Below are positions 17,969 through 27,620 of a stretch of 64,000 nucleotides of DNA, one piece after another. Source of the stretch: Pseudomonas anuradhapurensis (GTDB lineage: Bacteria; Pseudomonadota; Gammaproteobacteria; Pseudomonadales; Pseudomonadaceae). Position 1 is the stretch's first letter. Every line of letters begins with the position of its first letter. Below the pieces are notes generated by a model, which saw only the letters and a program-made list of their open reading frames with translations, did not search any database and was not told the DNA's origin. The translations under genes and the position numbers were made by a program. The DNA lies in the NCBI RefSeq assembly GCF_014269225.2, contig NZ_CP077097.1, positions 1,742,001 through 1,806,000 on the forward strand, read 5' to 3'.

Positions 17969-19603
17969 TCACTTGGGATAGAGCGGCGGCAGGCTGCCGT
18001 TCTCGCCGGTCGGCAGCAATACCTGCTCAGCCGGCGGAATGGTACCGATCGCCCGCCACAGATCCTCACCCTGCCAATATTGCCCGCTCTCGCTGTACAA
18101 CGCCCCGTTCAAGCCGTCCAGCGCATCCGACAGCGGCACGAAGCGCGCCGCCATTTCGGCCAGGGTTTCCGGCTGCTGCCGGGCCCAGGCGTCCAGTGCC
18201 TGGCGGGTAGCCTGCGGGTCGTTGGCCTGGCAGGCGCGCTTGAGGTCATCCAGCAAGGTACGCGGGCTCGGCCCGGTCTGCGCGGCGCGCAGCACGGCCG
18301 GCTGCGAACGGGCGCGCCACCACAGGGCGAAGCCCAGCACGCTGGTCAGGGCAAACAGCAAGGTCGCCAGCTGCCACGGCCACAGCAGGCTGCTGGCGCT
18401 GCTGCTGTCGCCCGCCGGGGTGTCGGCACTCAGTGCCGGGTTGTCCTGCACGTTGAGCGTACGCGCTGGCAGGCTGCTGTGCTCCAGGTGGTCCTCGCGG
18501 GTGTTCCACCAGGCTACTTCCAGTACCGGCAGGGCCAGTGCGCCACTGTGGGTCGGCACCAGCGCCTCGCGTTCCTCACGGTTGGCGGTCATGCCCCGTT
18601 CGCCAATCTCGTTGCGCAGCAGCGGCTGGTCGGGGTAGCGGCGCAGCCCGGTGATTTCGGTGGCTGGCAGCGGTGGCAGCTGGGTGCTGGACAAGCCTTC
18701 GGCACGCAAGGTGATGTTCCGGGTCAGCGAGTCGCCAATCTGCACCTGTTGGTCGCCCGGGTCAGGGTTCCAGTGCTCTTCCAGGCTCAGGCTACGGGCC
18801 GGTAGCCACGGCACGCCAGCTGGCCAGGCCGCCGGAATCGGCCGCACGGCCAGGCGCAATGGCAGCGAGCTGACCTGCACCTGGCGCCCGGCCCGGGCCG
18901 TGCCGTTGGCGGCCGAGGCCGCGTCGGGGCTGGCGGCAGCGGTGGCGGTGAAGGTCAACGACGGTATCTCGAGGGTACCGCTCTGCTGGGCATAAATGGC
19001 ATAGCGGGTTTCGATCACGCCATGGCGTACGCCGTTGATTTCCTTTTCATAGGTACGCGATTCGCCCAGCGGTTCGACCTTGGCATTGTCCAGTTGCAGC
19101 GGGCTCAGGCTGCTGTCGTCGTACAGTGCCACCGAGTGGTAGATGCGCAGGGTCAGCACGGCCTGGGCCTGGACATAGACGTCGGCAGTGTCGAGGCTCG
19201 CTTCGATGAACACCTGGGAAGCACTGTCCTGGCGGCTGGCGTCGGCCTGCAGGACTTGCAGGTCGATGGCCTGGCTGTGCGACTGGCCCAGTTGCAGTTC
19301 GGGGATGCGCAGGCTGCCACTGCGCCGTGGCAACAGGGTGATGATCCAGCGGGTGCTGGCGCGGGTTTCGCCATCCAGGCTGTGCAGGCTGTTCAGCTGG
19401 CGTGTGCCGCGCACCTCGAAGTCGTTTTCCAGCGCGCGCAGGTCGGGCTTGCCAAACTCGGTGACGTCCTGGCTTTCCAGGGTCAGCTCGAGGCTTTCGC
19501 CGGCCTCCACGCGGGTACGGTCAACGCTGGCCCGCAGCAGCGGTTCGGCCTGGGCCAGCACGGCCCACAGCAGGCCGAGTAGAAAGACGCCGAAGCGACT
19601 CAT
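17969..19603 (-). CDS. BatD-like membrane protein
   Basis: A 544-residue protein with a signal peptide (MSRFGVFLLGLLWAVLAQAEP), a long periplasmic part of Ig-like beta segments (for example DRTRVEAGESLELTLES) and one TM segment around residues 420-440 (LLWPWQLATLLFALTSVL), then a cytoplasmic helical tail. This is the BatD/oxygen-tolerance family layout. It is the last gene of the MoxR-Bat operon; its ATG overlaps the stop of the BatB/BatC-like gene. Bat proteins are implicated in envelope stress or metalloenzyme assembly in other bacteria; the specific role in Pseudomonas is not known. Confidence 0.85.
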   Translation of the reverse strand: MSRFGVFLLGLLWAVLAQAEPLLRASVDRTRVEAGESLELTLESQDVTEFGKPDLRALENDFEVRGTRQLNSLHSLDGETRASTRWIITLLPRRSGSLRIPELQLGQSHSQAIDLQVLQADASRQDSASQVFIEASLDTADVYVQAQAVLTLRIYHSVALYDDSSLSPLQLDNAKVEPLGESRTYEKEINGVRHGVIETRYAIYAQQSGTLEIPSLTFTATAAASPDAASAANGTARAGRQVQVSSLPLRLAVRPIPAAWPAGVPWLPARSLSLEEHWNPDPGDQQVQIGDSLTRNITLRAEGLSSTQLPPLPATEITGLRRYPDQPLLRNEIGERGMTANREEREALVPTHSGALALPVLEVAWWNTREDHLEHSSLPARTLNVQDNPALSADTPAGDSSSASSLLWPWQLATLLFALTSVLGFALWWRARSQPAVLRAAQTGPSPRTLLDDLKRACQANDPQATRQALDAWARQQPETLAEMAARFVPLSDALDGLNGALYSESGQYWQGEDLWRAIGTIPPAEQVLLPTGENGSLPPLYPK

Positions 19604-21318
19604 TGTGGATTTTCCTGTTGCAATTGCTGTTCATACCAGAATTTGCGCCGCAGCAGCTCGGCCGGGTTGTCGGGGATCTCGCGCAGCCACTGTTCCAGGG
19701 CCTGGCGCTGTTCGGCATCGAGGCTGGTCGACACCGGGCGCTGCGGCGGCTGGATGACGCCGTCATCTGCGCCCGGCTGGTTGCCGGACGCAGCCTGGCT
19801 GTTGCCGCTGCCTTCACCGGGCTGTTCGTTGCCAGGCTGTTCATCATCGCCCGGGGTGCCTTGGGCCGGGCTGCTGGCCGAGCTGCTGTTGCCTTCGGTT
19901 TCGCTGCCGGGCGTGCCTTGGGCATCGCTGTTGGCCGGTTGCTCGTCGGCCTTGGCCGTCCGCTGTTGCAGCAGTTGCTGCACCAGCGCCTGGTTGTCCA
20001 GCGCTGCTTGCAGGTCGGGCTGGCGCTCCAGGGCTTGTTCATAGGCGTCCAGCGCAGCTTCCAGCTCGCCGCTGCGGGCCAAGGCATTGCCTCGATTGTA
20101 GTGGGCTGCGGCCGTATCGCCCTGGGAAAACGCTTCGGCGGCAGCGGCATAGTCGCCGGCCTGGTACAAGGCCATGCCGCGCCATTGTGGGTCGTGGAAG
20201 TGGCGCGCGGCGCTGGCCGGGCGGTTCTGCTCGAGCAGGCGCTGGCCTTGCTGGTCGGGGCGCAGCCACAGGTCGTTGAATTCGAAGGCGTGGCTGGGTT
20301 GTGGCACGGCCAGGAGCAAGGGCAGGCAGAACAGCCAGCCGCGTCGGCCGGCACAGGCGGCCAGCAGCAACAGCGGCAGCAACAGCCAATAGCCTTGGTC
20401 GGCCCAGCTGTCCAGTTGCAAGGTCTGGCCGTCACTGCGCCCGGCACGCGGGCTGTCGAACAGGCCCAGGCCGCGCAGGTCCAGGTCGTCGATCCGGGCA
20501 TGCCGGTAGCGCCCGCCGGTGCCGCTGATGAAGCCCTTGAGGCTGGCGCTGTCCAACCGTGGCAGGAGGATGCCGCCCTGGTCGTCCTTGAGGTATTCGC
20601 CGTTGGCCTGGCGCACTGGCGCACCTTCGCGGCTGCCGATGCCCAGCATCAGCAGGCTCGGGCCCTGGCGGCCAAGGGCCTGGGCGATACCCTGGCGCTC
20701 CGGGGCACTGAGCGCAGAACCGATCAGCAGCAGGCGGCCCTGGCCCAGGCCGCTCTGGGCCAGCAGGGCCAGGCCTTTCTGCACGGCGAGATCGGCGCGT
20801 TGGCCGGGTTTGGGCATGATCGACGGGTCGAGCGCCTCCAGCAGGTTGCGGGTGGTCGCCAGGTCGTCGGACAGCGGTACCAGGGTGTGCGCCGAGCCGG
20901 CGTAGACCACCAGTGCGGTCTGGCTGTCGCGGCGGTGCTCCAGCAGGTCGAGAATCTTGCGCCGCGCTTGCTCCAGGCGGTTGGGTGGGCTGTCCTCGGC
21001 GAGCATCTGCGGGGTCAGTTCCAGCAGGATCACCAGCGGGTCGGCCGGGCGCTGGCGGCTTTCCTCCACGCGCTGCCAGCTGGGCCCGAGCAGGGCCAGG
21101 ACCACCAGCGCCCAGGCCAGGCCCAGCGCCACCCACGGCAGCTTGCTGCTGCTGCCACTACCACCGCCGAGCAGCACGCCATGGAACGCCGGCGGCAGGA
21201 TCAGCTGCCAGCGCCCGGCGCGCTTGCGCCGGTGCCACAGCTTGTACAGCAGCCAGCCGAGCAGGGGCACGGCCAGCAGCCATAGCGGGCGCAACCATTC
21301 AGGCCACAGTTCGCTCAT
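19600..21318 (-). CDS. BatB/BatC-like fusion: VWA domain plus TPR and low-complexity tail
   Basis: A 572-residue protein. Two N-terminal TM segments precede a von Willebrand A-like domain (about 85-300), a further hydrophobic segment near 320-340, then TPR repeats (AAHYNRGNALARSGELEAALD) and a C-terminal region rich in Gly, Ser, Glu and Gln (about 470-550). BatB and BatC are separate genes in some bacteria and fused here. Oddity: where the VWA MIDAS motif DxSxS should be, the sequence reads VILLELTPQML, so metal binding is probably lost, unlike the neighbouring BatA. ATG 21318 gives the ATGA overlap with the BatA gene. Confidence 0.85.
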   Translation of the reverse strand: MSELWPEWLRPLWLLAVPLLGWLLYKLWHRRKRAGRWQLILPPAFHGVLLGGGSGSSSKLPWVALGLAWALVVLALLGPSWQRVEESRQRPADPLVILLELTPQMLAEDSPPNRLEQARRKILDLLEHRRDSQTALVVYAGSAHTLVPLSDDLATTRNLLEALDPSIMPKPGQRADLAVQKGLALLAQSGLGQGRLLLIGSALSAPERQGIAQALGRQGPSLLMLGIGSREGAPVRQANGEYLKDDQGGILLPRLDSASLKGFISGTGGRYRHARIDDLDLRGLGLFDSPRAGRSDGQTLQLDSWADQGYWLLLPLLLLAACAGRRGWLFCLPLLLAVPQPSHAFEFNDLWLRPDQQGQRLLEQNRPASAARHFHDPQWRGMALYQAGDYAAAAEAFSQGDTAAAHYNRGNALARSGELEAALDAYEQALERQPDLQAALDNQALVQQLLQQRTAKADEQPANSDAQGTPGSETEGNSSSASSPAQGTPGDDEQPGNEQPGEGSGNSQAASGNQPGADDGVIQPPQRPVSTSLDAEQRQALEQWLREIPDNPAELLRRKFWYEQQLQQENPQ

Positions 21319-22391
21319 CGCCGCCTCCTCAGGCGCAGGCGCTTCAGGCGTTGGCGCCACTCCGGATGCGGCTGCAGGAAGCGCGGCTTGCGCAACACCC
21401 GCTGCAGCAGGTTGTCGGGCCATTGCACGGCGACTACCAGCAGCACGCTCAACAACAGCGCCAGGGCCAGCGGCCAGGCGTAAAGGGCTTTCGCGGTGCG
21501 CGACTGGGTCGGTTGCTGGGCCACCGGTTCAAGCTGGTCAAGGGTGTCGCCAATGGCGTCCAGTTCGGCGCCGTCATGCGCGCGGAAGTAGCTGCCATGG
21601 GTGATCTCGGCAATTTCCTTGAGCGAGGCTTCGTCCAGGTCCAGGCTCGGGTTGAGGCCGAGCAGGCCCGGGGTGCCACTGGCCTCGGGGTTGGCGCCGA
21701 TGCCGATGGTGTAGATGCGTACGCCTTCCTGGGCGGCCAGGCGGGCGGCGGTCAGTGGGTGGATCTGCCCGCCGTTGTTGGCGCCGTCGGTGATCAGTAC
21801 CAGCACCCGGCTTTGTGCCGGGCGTTGGCGCAGGCGCTTGACCGCCAGGCCAATGGCGTCGCCGATCGCCGTGTTCTTGCCGGCGATGCCGATCTGGGCT
21901 TCGTCGAGGAAGGTCCGTACGGTGCGCCGGTCGAAGGTGAGCGGGGCCTGCAGGTAGGCCTGGCTGCCGAACAGGATCAGGCCCACGCGGTCGCCTTCGC
22001 GGTCCTGCAGAAAGTCGCCGAGCAGCGCCTTGACCAGGTCGAGGCGGCTGATCTCTTCGTTCTGCCATTGCATGTCGGGGAAATCCATCGACCCGGACAC
22101 GTCCACCGCCACCAGCAGGTCACGGCCGCTGGCGGCCACCGGGACCGGGTCGCCCAGCCACTGCGGGCGGGCGGCGGCGCACAGCAACAGCAGCCAGATG
22201 ACGACGAACGGCGCCTGCTGGCGCCAGGTCGGCAGGTTCAGCCGCGCACGGCGCCCGGCCAGGCTTTCCAGTTCGTTGAGGAAACCGACCTTGAGCACCG
22301 GCTCGCCGCTGTCGGCGGCCGGCAACACCAGGCGCGCCAGCCACGGCAACGGCAACAGGGCGAAGACCCACGGCCAGGCCAGTTCAAACAT
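21315..22391 (-). CDS. BatA-like VWA domain membrane protein
   Basis: A 358-residue protein with N-terminal hydrophobic segments (to about residue 75), a VWA domain with an intact MIDAS motif DVSGSM at residues 97-102 and the supporting TDGANNGG, and a C-terminal TM segment (ALYAWPLALALLLSVLLVV). This matches BatA. It overlaps the DUF4381 gene (start) by 8 bases and the BatB/C-like gene (end) by 4, so the operon is tightly coupled. It likely works with the MoxR ATPase as in other MoxR-VWA chaperone-like systems (inference from the family). Confidence 0.9.
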   Translation of the reverse strand: MFELAWPWVFALLPLPWLARLVLPAADSGEPVLKVGFLNELESLAGRRARLNLPTWRQQAPFVVIWLLLLCAAARPQWLGDPVPVAASGRDLLVAVDVSGSMDFPDMQWQNEEISRLDLVKALLGDFLQDREGDRVGLILFGSQAYLQAPLTFDRRTVRTFLDEAQIGIAGKNTAIGDAIGLAVKRLRQRPAQSRVLVLITDGANNGGQIHPLTAARLAAQEGVRIYTIGIGANPEASGTPGLLGLNPSLDLDEASLKEIAEITHGSYFRAHDGAELDAIGDTLDQLEPVAQQPTQSRTAKALYAWPLALALLLSVLLVVAVQWPDNLLQRVLRKPRFLQPHPEWRQRLKRLRLRRRR

Positions 22392-22878
22392 GCTTGCGGA
22401 TCCAGGTTTCGACGGCTTGGCTGAGCCCGGCGATGGCTTTGTCGTCGAGCTTGCACTCGGGTTTGTAAGCGCCTTCGACCAGCACCATCCAGCGGGTCAG
22501 GCCGGCGGCCGGGCAGCGGTTGTCGAGAAACGCCAGCCACTGGCGGCCGTTGAGGGTATGGCTGTTGGCCCCCGGGTAGTGGATGCGGCACAGGCGCTTG
22601 AGCAGCGCGTTGATCTGTTGCAGCCAGGCACCCGCGGGGGCGCCGTCATAGGGGCGTGGCAGGCGGGCCAGCTCGGCCAGCGCCTCTACCCGCACCGGGT
22701 CCAGCGGTTGCTCGGCGCGCACGACGCGGCGTTTGCCCGGGCGCCAGCGGCGTAGCCGCCACAGGCCCCAGGCCAGCAGCGGCAGCACGCCCAGCAACAC
22801 CCACCAGCCGGGCGCCGGCGGCCACAGGCCGATCGGCGCCGGGGCGATCAACGGTTGCAATTGGTCAAGCGGGTTCAT
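22384..22878 (-). CDS. DUF4381 membrane protein of the MoxR-Bat operon
   Basis: A 164-residue protein starting MNPLDQLQPLIAPAPIGLWP, with one TM segment (PGWWVLLGVLPLLAWGLW) and a cytoplasmic remainder containing RPYDGAPAGAWLQQINALLK. This is the DUF4381 pattern, normally encoded between DUF58 and BatA genes as here. ATG 22878 is the family start; the frame extends 14 codons upstream without support. Function unknown. Confidence 0.85.
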   Translation of the reverse strand: MNPLDQLQPLIAPAPIGLWPPAPGWWVLLGVLPLLAWGLWRLRRWRPGKRRVVRAEQPLDPVRVEALAELARLPRPYDGAPAGAWLQQINALLKRLCRIHYPGANSHTLNGRQWLAFLDNRCPAAGLTRWMVLVEGAYKPECKLDDKAIAGLSQAVETWIRKHV

Positions 22879-22891
22879 TGGCCGTTGCTCT

Positions 22892-23836
22892 TCATGACGC
22901 GCTCCGTGGCCGCTGGGCATTCAGGTATTCGCGCAGTTGCTCGATCATTTCGCTCTGGGTGCTCAGTGGCATCAGCAGCACGCGCAGCTTCTGCGCCATC
23001 AGTTCCCAGCGTTCGATGCGCGCTTCGGCCTGCTGGCGGTACGCCTGGCGCAGGTTGGCGTCGAGGGTGTCGAGCTCCAGTTGCGCACTGCGCTGGGCAA
23101 AACGCAACAGGCCGGCGGCGGGCAGGGCGTGGTCGAGCGGGTCGGATACCGGCATCAACAGCAGGTCGCAGTGGCGCGAGAGCATGGCCAGGTGCTGTTC
23201 CACCTGGCCAGTGAGCGAGCGTTCGTCGCAGATGATGATGGCCAGGCTGCCGGGGCGCAGCACTTCGCGGGCGCGGCGCAGGGCCAGGCCCAGGCTGTCT
23301 GTGCCGGGGGTGGCTTCGGTGTGCAGTGCCTGGTTGACCTTGGCCAGGCGGTTGAGCAACTGCAGCAGGCTCTGCTTGCTGCGTCGCGGCTTGATTTCGT
23401 GGTGTTCGTTGTCGCCGAACACCAGCCCGCCGATGCGGTCGTTGTGGCCCAGCGCGGCCCAGCCGAACAGTGCTGCAGCCTGGGCGGCCAGCACCGACTT
23501 GAACATCAGCCCCGAGCCGAAGAACAGCCGTTGGCTCTGCTCGACGAGAATGAAGATCGGCCGTTCGCGCTCTTCGTGGAACAGCTTGGTGTGCGGCTCC
23601 TGGGTGCGCGCGGTGACCCGCCAGTCGATGTTGCGCACATCGTCGCCGGCCTGGTACACGCGCACCTGGTCGAAGTCCACGCCGCGCCCGCGCAGCTTGG
23701 AATGGTGCAGGCCCACCAGCGGGCTGCGCTGGCCGGGCCGGGAAAACAGCTGGATTTCACGCACGCGGTGGCGCATGTCGATCAGCTCGGCAAGGCCGAT
23801 ACGGATGCCGGGTTCGGCCAGCGACGCGGTGGGCAT
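22892..23836 (-). CDS. DUF58 domain protein
   Basis: A 314-residue soluble protein with the DUF58 signature region GRGVDFDQVRVYQAGDDVRN followed by IDWRVTARTQEPHTKLF, and a degenerate VWA-like fold. DUF58 genes nearly always follow a MoxR ATPase gene; here the start is 4 bases from the end of that gene. It probably acts as an adaptor or substrate-binding partner in the MoxR system; that is inferred from context. Confidence 0.9.
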   Translation of the reverse strand: MPTASLAEPGIRIGLAELIDMRHRVREIQLFSRPGQRSPLVGLHHSKLRGRGVDFDQVRVYQAGDDVRNIDWRVTARTQEPHTKLFHEERERPIFILVEQSQRLFFGSGLMFKSVLAAQAAALFGWAALGHNDRIGGLVFGDNEHHEIKPRRSKQSLLQLLNRLAKVNQALHTEATPGTDSLGLALRRAREVLRPGSLAIIICDERSLTGQVEQHLAMLSRHCDLLLMPVSDPLDHALPAAGLLRFAQRSAQLELDTLDANLRQAYRQQAEARIERWELMAQKLRVLLMPLSTQSEMIEQLREYLNAQRPRSAS

Positions 23837-23840
23837 GGGT

Positions 23841-24800
<960 letters not shown>

Positions 24801-25031
24801 CGGCGACGGTTCCTGGTGTGGGGCCGCAGGCAACTGGAATCAGCTGCCCTGGCAAGGGCTGATACTTTAATCCATCCGGGGGGGCGGCGACCAATGGCGG
24901 CAGGGAAATTTATCCTTGCCGGGGGCCATGCACGCGCGGAATTTTCCTGATCATGGCTGGCCATTGGCTGATGTTCCGTCGCGGCGCGCTGGCGCTTGCT
25001 TGTGCTTTTTGAACAAGCAGGAAGCACGCTG

Positions 25032-26330
25032 ATGGTACCGAACAGCTGTAACAACGAATGTATGTTCCCGGTCGCCCTGCGTTTCGGGGTGTTCTTCGAT
25101 GGCACCGGCAACAACCAGAACAATGCGGCACAGCTGGAGGTGCCGGTGGGCAGGGGGGCCAGTTATACCAACGCATTGAGCAATGTGGCCCTGTTGCATG
25201 CCCTGTATCCGGGGCAGGGGGCCGATGCCGAGGGCCGCATGGCGTTCCTGAAACGTTATATCGAAGGCGTGGGTACCCTGGCGGGCGAGGCGGACCAGGT
25301 GTACGCGTCTGCCACCGGGTGCGGGTCGACAGGGGTGGAGGCGCGGGTTGCCGAGGCGCTGGCCGCGATAGCCGAGCAATTGCGCGGCTGGTGCCAGGCG
25401 CATCCCCAGGCCAGGCCCGAGCGCGTCGAGTTCGATCTGTTCGGCTTCAGCCGCGGCGCGGCGGCGGCGCGGCATCTGGCCAACTTGCTGCACGACAATG
25501 CAGGCCGGCTGATACCGGTGCCCTGCAGGCTGGTGATCAATTTCATCGGCCTGTTCGACACCGTCGCGGCGATCGTCGCGCCGTTGCAGGGTGACTTCGA
25601 CCCGGCAGACGAGCGCCACGCCGGCTTGCGCCTGGGGCTTTGGCCAGGCATTGCCCGGCAAACGGTGCAACTGGTGGCGCGGGACGAGCAGCGGCACAAC
25701 TACCCGCTGGTGCGCAGCGATCATGACATCGTGCTGCCAGGCGTGCACTCGAACATCGGCGGTGGTTATCCGGAGACCACCCAGGAGCAGGTGTTGCTGT
25801 GCAAACCGCAATCACAGCGTGTGCCGCAAGGTATGCGTGCCGAGCAGACACGCGTATACGCCACGATGCAGGCCTTGCTGGCCTCGATACCGGAGGCACG
25901 TGGAGCGCAGGTGCTGGCCTGGGAGGTGCCGCTTGCCGGTGACCGCTCGGATGAGGCGCAAAAGCAGGTGTATGCGGCGGTATACCGTGAACGGGAGGTG
26001 GCGGGGCAGCTATCACGGGTGTACCTGAGCATCATGCGCGAACTGGCGGTGCGGGCGGGGGTGCCGTTTGCCCCGTTGGGCGGGCAGGCCGAGCATCGCT
26101 TGCCGGGGGCATTGCTGGAAATCAGCCGCAAGTTGCATGCGTTCGCCCTGGGTGAGCAGCAACAGCCGGGGCTGACGGCGGAGGAGGAGCAGCTGTTGCG
26201 CCACCGGTACATACATGCGTCGGCGAACTGGAATGCTGTGAAGGGGTTGCGTAACAGTGTGCTGGATGTGTTGTTCGTCAACCGGCCGGCGGCGGATGGT
26301 CGCGTGCTGCATGCCAATCCGCTCGCCTGA
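25032..26330 (+). CDS. DUF2235 (Tle1-like) alpha/beta-hydrolase
   Basis: A 432-residue protein with the features of the DUF2235 domain found in type VI secretion phospholipase effectors of the Tle1 kind: FFDGTGNN at residues 21-28, the nucleophile elbow GFSRGAA with Ser140, GLFDTVAA, and PGVHSNIGGGYPE holding the likely catalytic His. No signal peptide. AGGAAG precedes ATG 25032 by about 9 bases; an upstream TTG is less likely. There is no vgrG, hcp, chaperone or obvious immunity gene next to it: the neighbours are the Bat operon and an MFS gene on the other strand. It may be an orphan effector or a housekeeping lipase-fold enzyme. Confidence 0.75.
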   Translation: MVPNSCNNECMFPVALRFGVFFDGTGNNQNNAAQLEVPVGRGASYTNALSNVALLHALYPGQGADAEGRMAFLKRYIEGVGTLAGEADQVYASATGCGSTGVEARVAEALAAIAEQLRGWCQAHPQARPERVEFDLFGFSRGAAAARHLANLLHDNAGRLIPVPCRLVINFIGLFDTVAAIVAPLQGDFDPADERHAGLRLGLWPGIARQTVQLVARDEQRHNYPLVRSDHDIVLPGVHSNIGGGYPETTQEQVLLCKPQSQRVPQGMRAEQTRVYATMQALLASIPEARGAQVLAWEVPLAGDRSDEAQKQVYAAVYREREVAGQLSRVYLSIMRELAVRAGVPFAPLGGQAEHRLPGALLEISRKLHAFALGEQQQPGLTAEEEQLLRHRYIHASANWNAVKGLRNSVLDVLFVNRPAADGRVLHANPLA

Positions 26331-26350
26331 GCCGACTGCGGCAATCGGCT
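26331..26350. terminator. Possible short hairpin between convergent genes
   Basis: GCCGA and TCGGC with flanking A/T pairing enclose CTGCGGCAA just after the DUF2235 stop. It is in the 33-base gap facing the MFS gene end. The stem is short and lacks a U-tract, so this is a weak call. Confidence 0.3.
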
Positions 26351-26363
26351 TGCATGGCAGCGG

Positions 26364-27563
26364 CTAGGCACGTTGTCGCTGCCTTCTGGCCAGGTACGCT
26401 TCCTGCGCCAGGGTCAGCAGTACTGTCAGCAGCATGAACACCACCGATGCCACGAAGACGCCATTGGCCAGGCGCTGGTCGAGCATCCAGCCAAACGCCA
26501 CCGGCCCCAGGGCGCCGCCGATGTTGAAGCCGGTCGAGACCAGCCCGAAGGCTTTGCCTTCGCTACCACGCGCAGCCGCAGCCTTGACCAGCATGTCCCG
26601 CGACGGGGCGATGACCCCGGTCAGCAAGCCAATGGCACCCAGCACCACCACCAACGTCCAGCCCCGAAGCAGCCCCAGGGCCACCAGCGCGGTCAAAGCC
26701 GCTGCCAAGGCAAAGGCCAATGCCGCTACCAGGCCATGGCGCCGGGTCCGGTCTGCCAAGGCCCCGCCGCACAGCACGCCCACGGCACTGCTGAGCAGGA
26801 AGGCGGTGAGCGCCGTGTTGGCCCAGGCCAGGGTCAGGCCTTGGCCCTGGACGAGCGCAGCCACGGAGAACTTCTCGATGGCACTGGTGCTCAGGTTGAG
26901 CAGGATGAACAGCACCGTCAGCACCCCGAGCATAGGCGTGAACAGCCGTACGCGAGCGGCTGCTGCGGGGGCGGCGCCATCGGCATTGCCCGGCCTGGCA
27001 ACCTGATACACGCCACTGCCGGGCACTGATATCAGCAGCAAGGCAGCCAGCCCCACTGCCGCACCCGCCGCCAGGGCTGCCTGCGTGCCGAAACCAGCAG
27101 CGATGCCGAGAAACAACGCTGGCGTCAGCGCCGAGCCAAGGAAGCCGGCAAAGGTATGGATCGAGAACGCCTGCCCCAGGCGGCTTTGCTCGATGCCGTT
27201 GGCCAGCAGCGCGTAGTCGGCCGGGTGGTACACGCCATTGGCCAGGCCGGCCATGGCCATCGCTACCAGCAGCAGTGCGTAGCTGGGGCTGAGGGCAACC
27301 AGCAGGAAGCTGAGGCTGCCCAGCAGCAAGCCGGCCTTGAGCACTTTGCGCGCACCGTAATGGTCGACGGCATAGCCCAGCGGCGCCTGCACCAGGGCGG
27401 AGACGATGTTGAACACCGCCAGGGCCACGCCGAGCTCGACGAACCCGACCCCCAGCAAGCCGGGGAGCACGGGCAGCAGCGCCGGGACCAGCATGATGTG
27501 CACATGGCTGACGAAGTGCACTGCAGCAATTTGGGTAAGAAGCTTGGGGCCAGCTGGGGGCAT
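26364..27563 (-). CDS. MFS transporter
   Basis: A 399-residue inner-membrane protein with about 12 TM segments in two halves. The first half has the MFS loop sequence GYAVDHYGARKVLKAGLL between TM2 and TM3 and the second an equivalent GGALADRTRRHGLVA. The start MPPAGPKLLTQIAAVHFVSH is used; the frame extends 12 codons upstream. The HFVSHVH motif in TM1 resembles fosmidomycin-resistance-type/Fsr-like MFS proteins, but substrate assignment is uncertain. It follows the BenE-type permease gene by about 57 bases on the same strand and could be co-transcribed with it. Confidence 0.88.
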   Translation of the reverse strand: MPPAGPKLLTQIAAVHFVSHVHIMLVPALLPVLPGLLGVGFVELGVALAVFNIVSALVQAPLGYAVDHYGARKVLKAGLLLGSLSFLLVALSPSYALLLVAMAMAGLANGVYHPADYALLANGIEQSRLGQAFSIHTFAGFLGSALTPALFLGIAAGFGTQAALAAGAAVGLAALLLISVPGSGVYQVARPGNADGAAPAAAARVRLFTPMLGVLTVLFILLNLSTSAIEKFSVAALVQGQGLTLAWANTALTAFLLSSAVGVLCGGALADRTRRHGLVAALAFALAAALTALVALGLLRGWTLVVVLGAIGLLTGVIAPSRDMLVKAAAARGSEGKAFGLVSTGFNIGGALGPVAFGWMLDQRLANGVFVASVVFMLLTVLLTLAQEAYLARRQRQRA

Positions 27564-27620
27564 GTCGATACCTTTGTATGGCGTGCGCACCCGGCGCACG
27601 GCAGGGTGGTGAAAGCCCGC

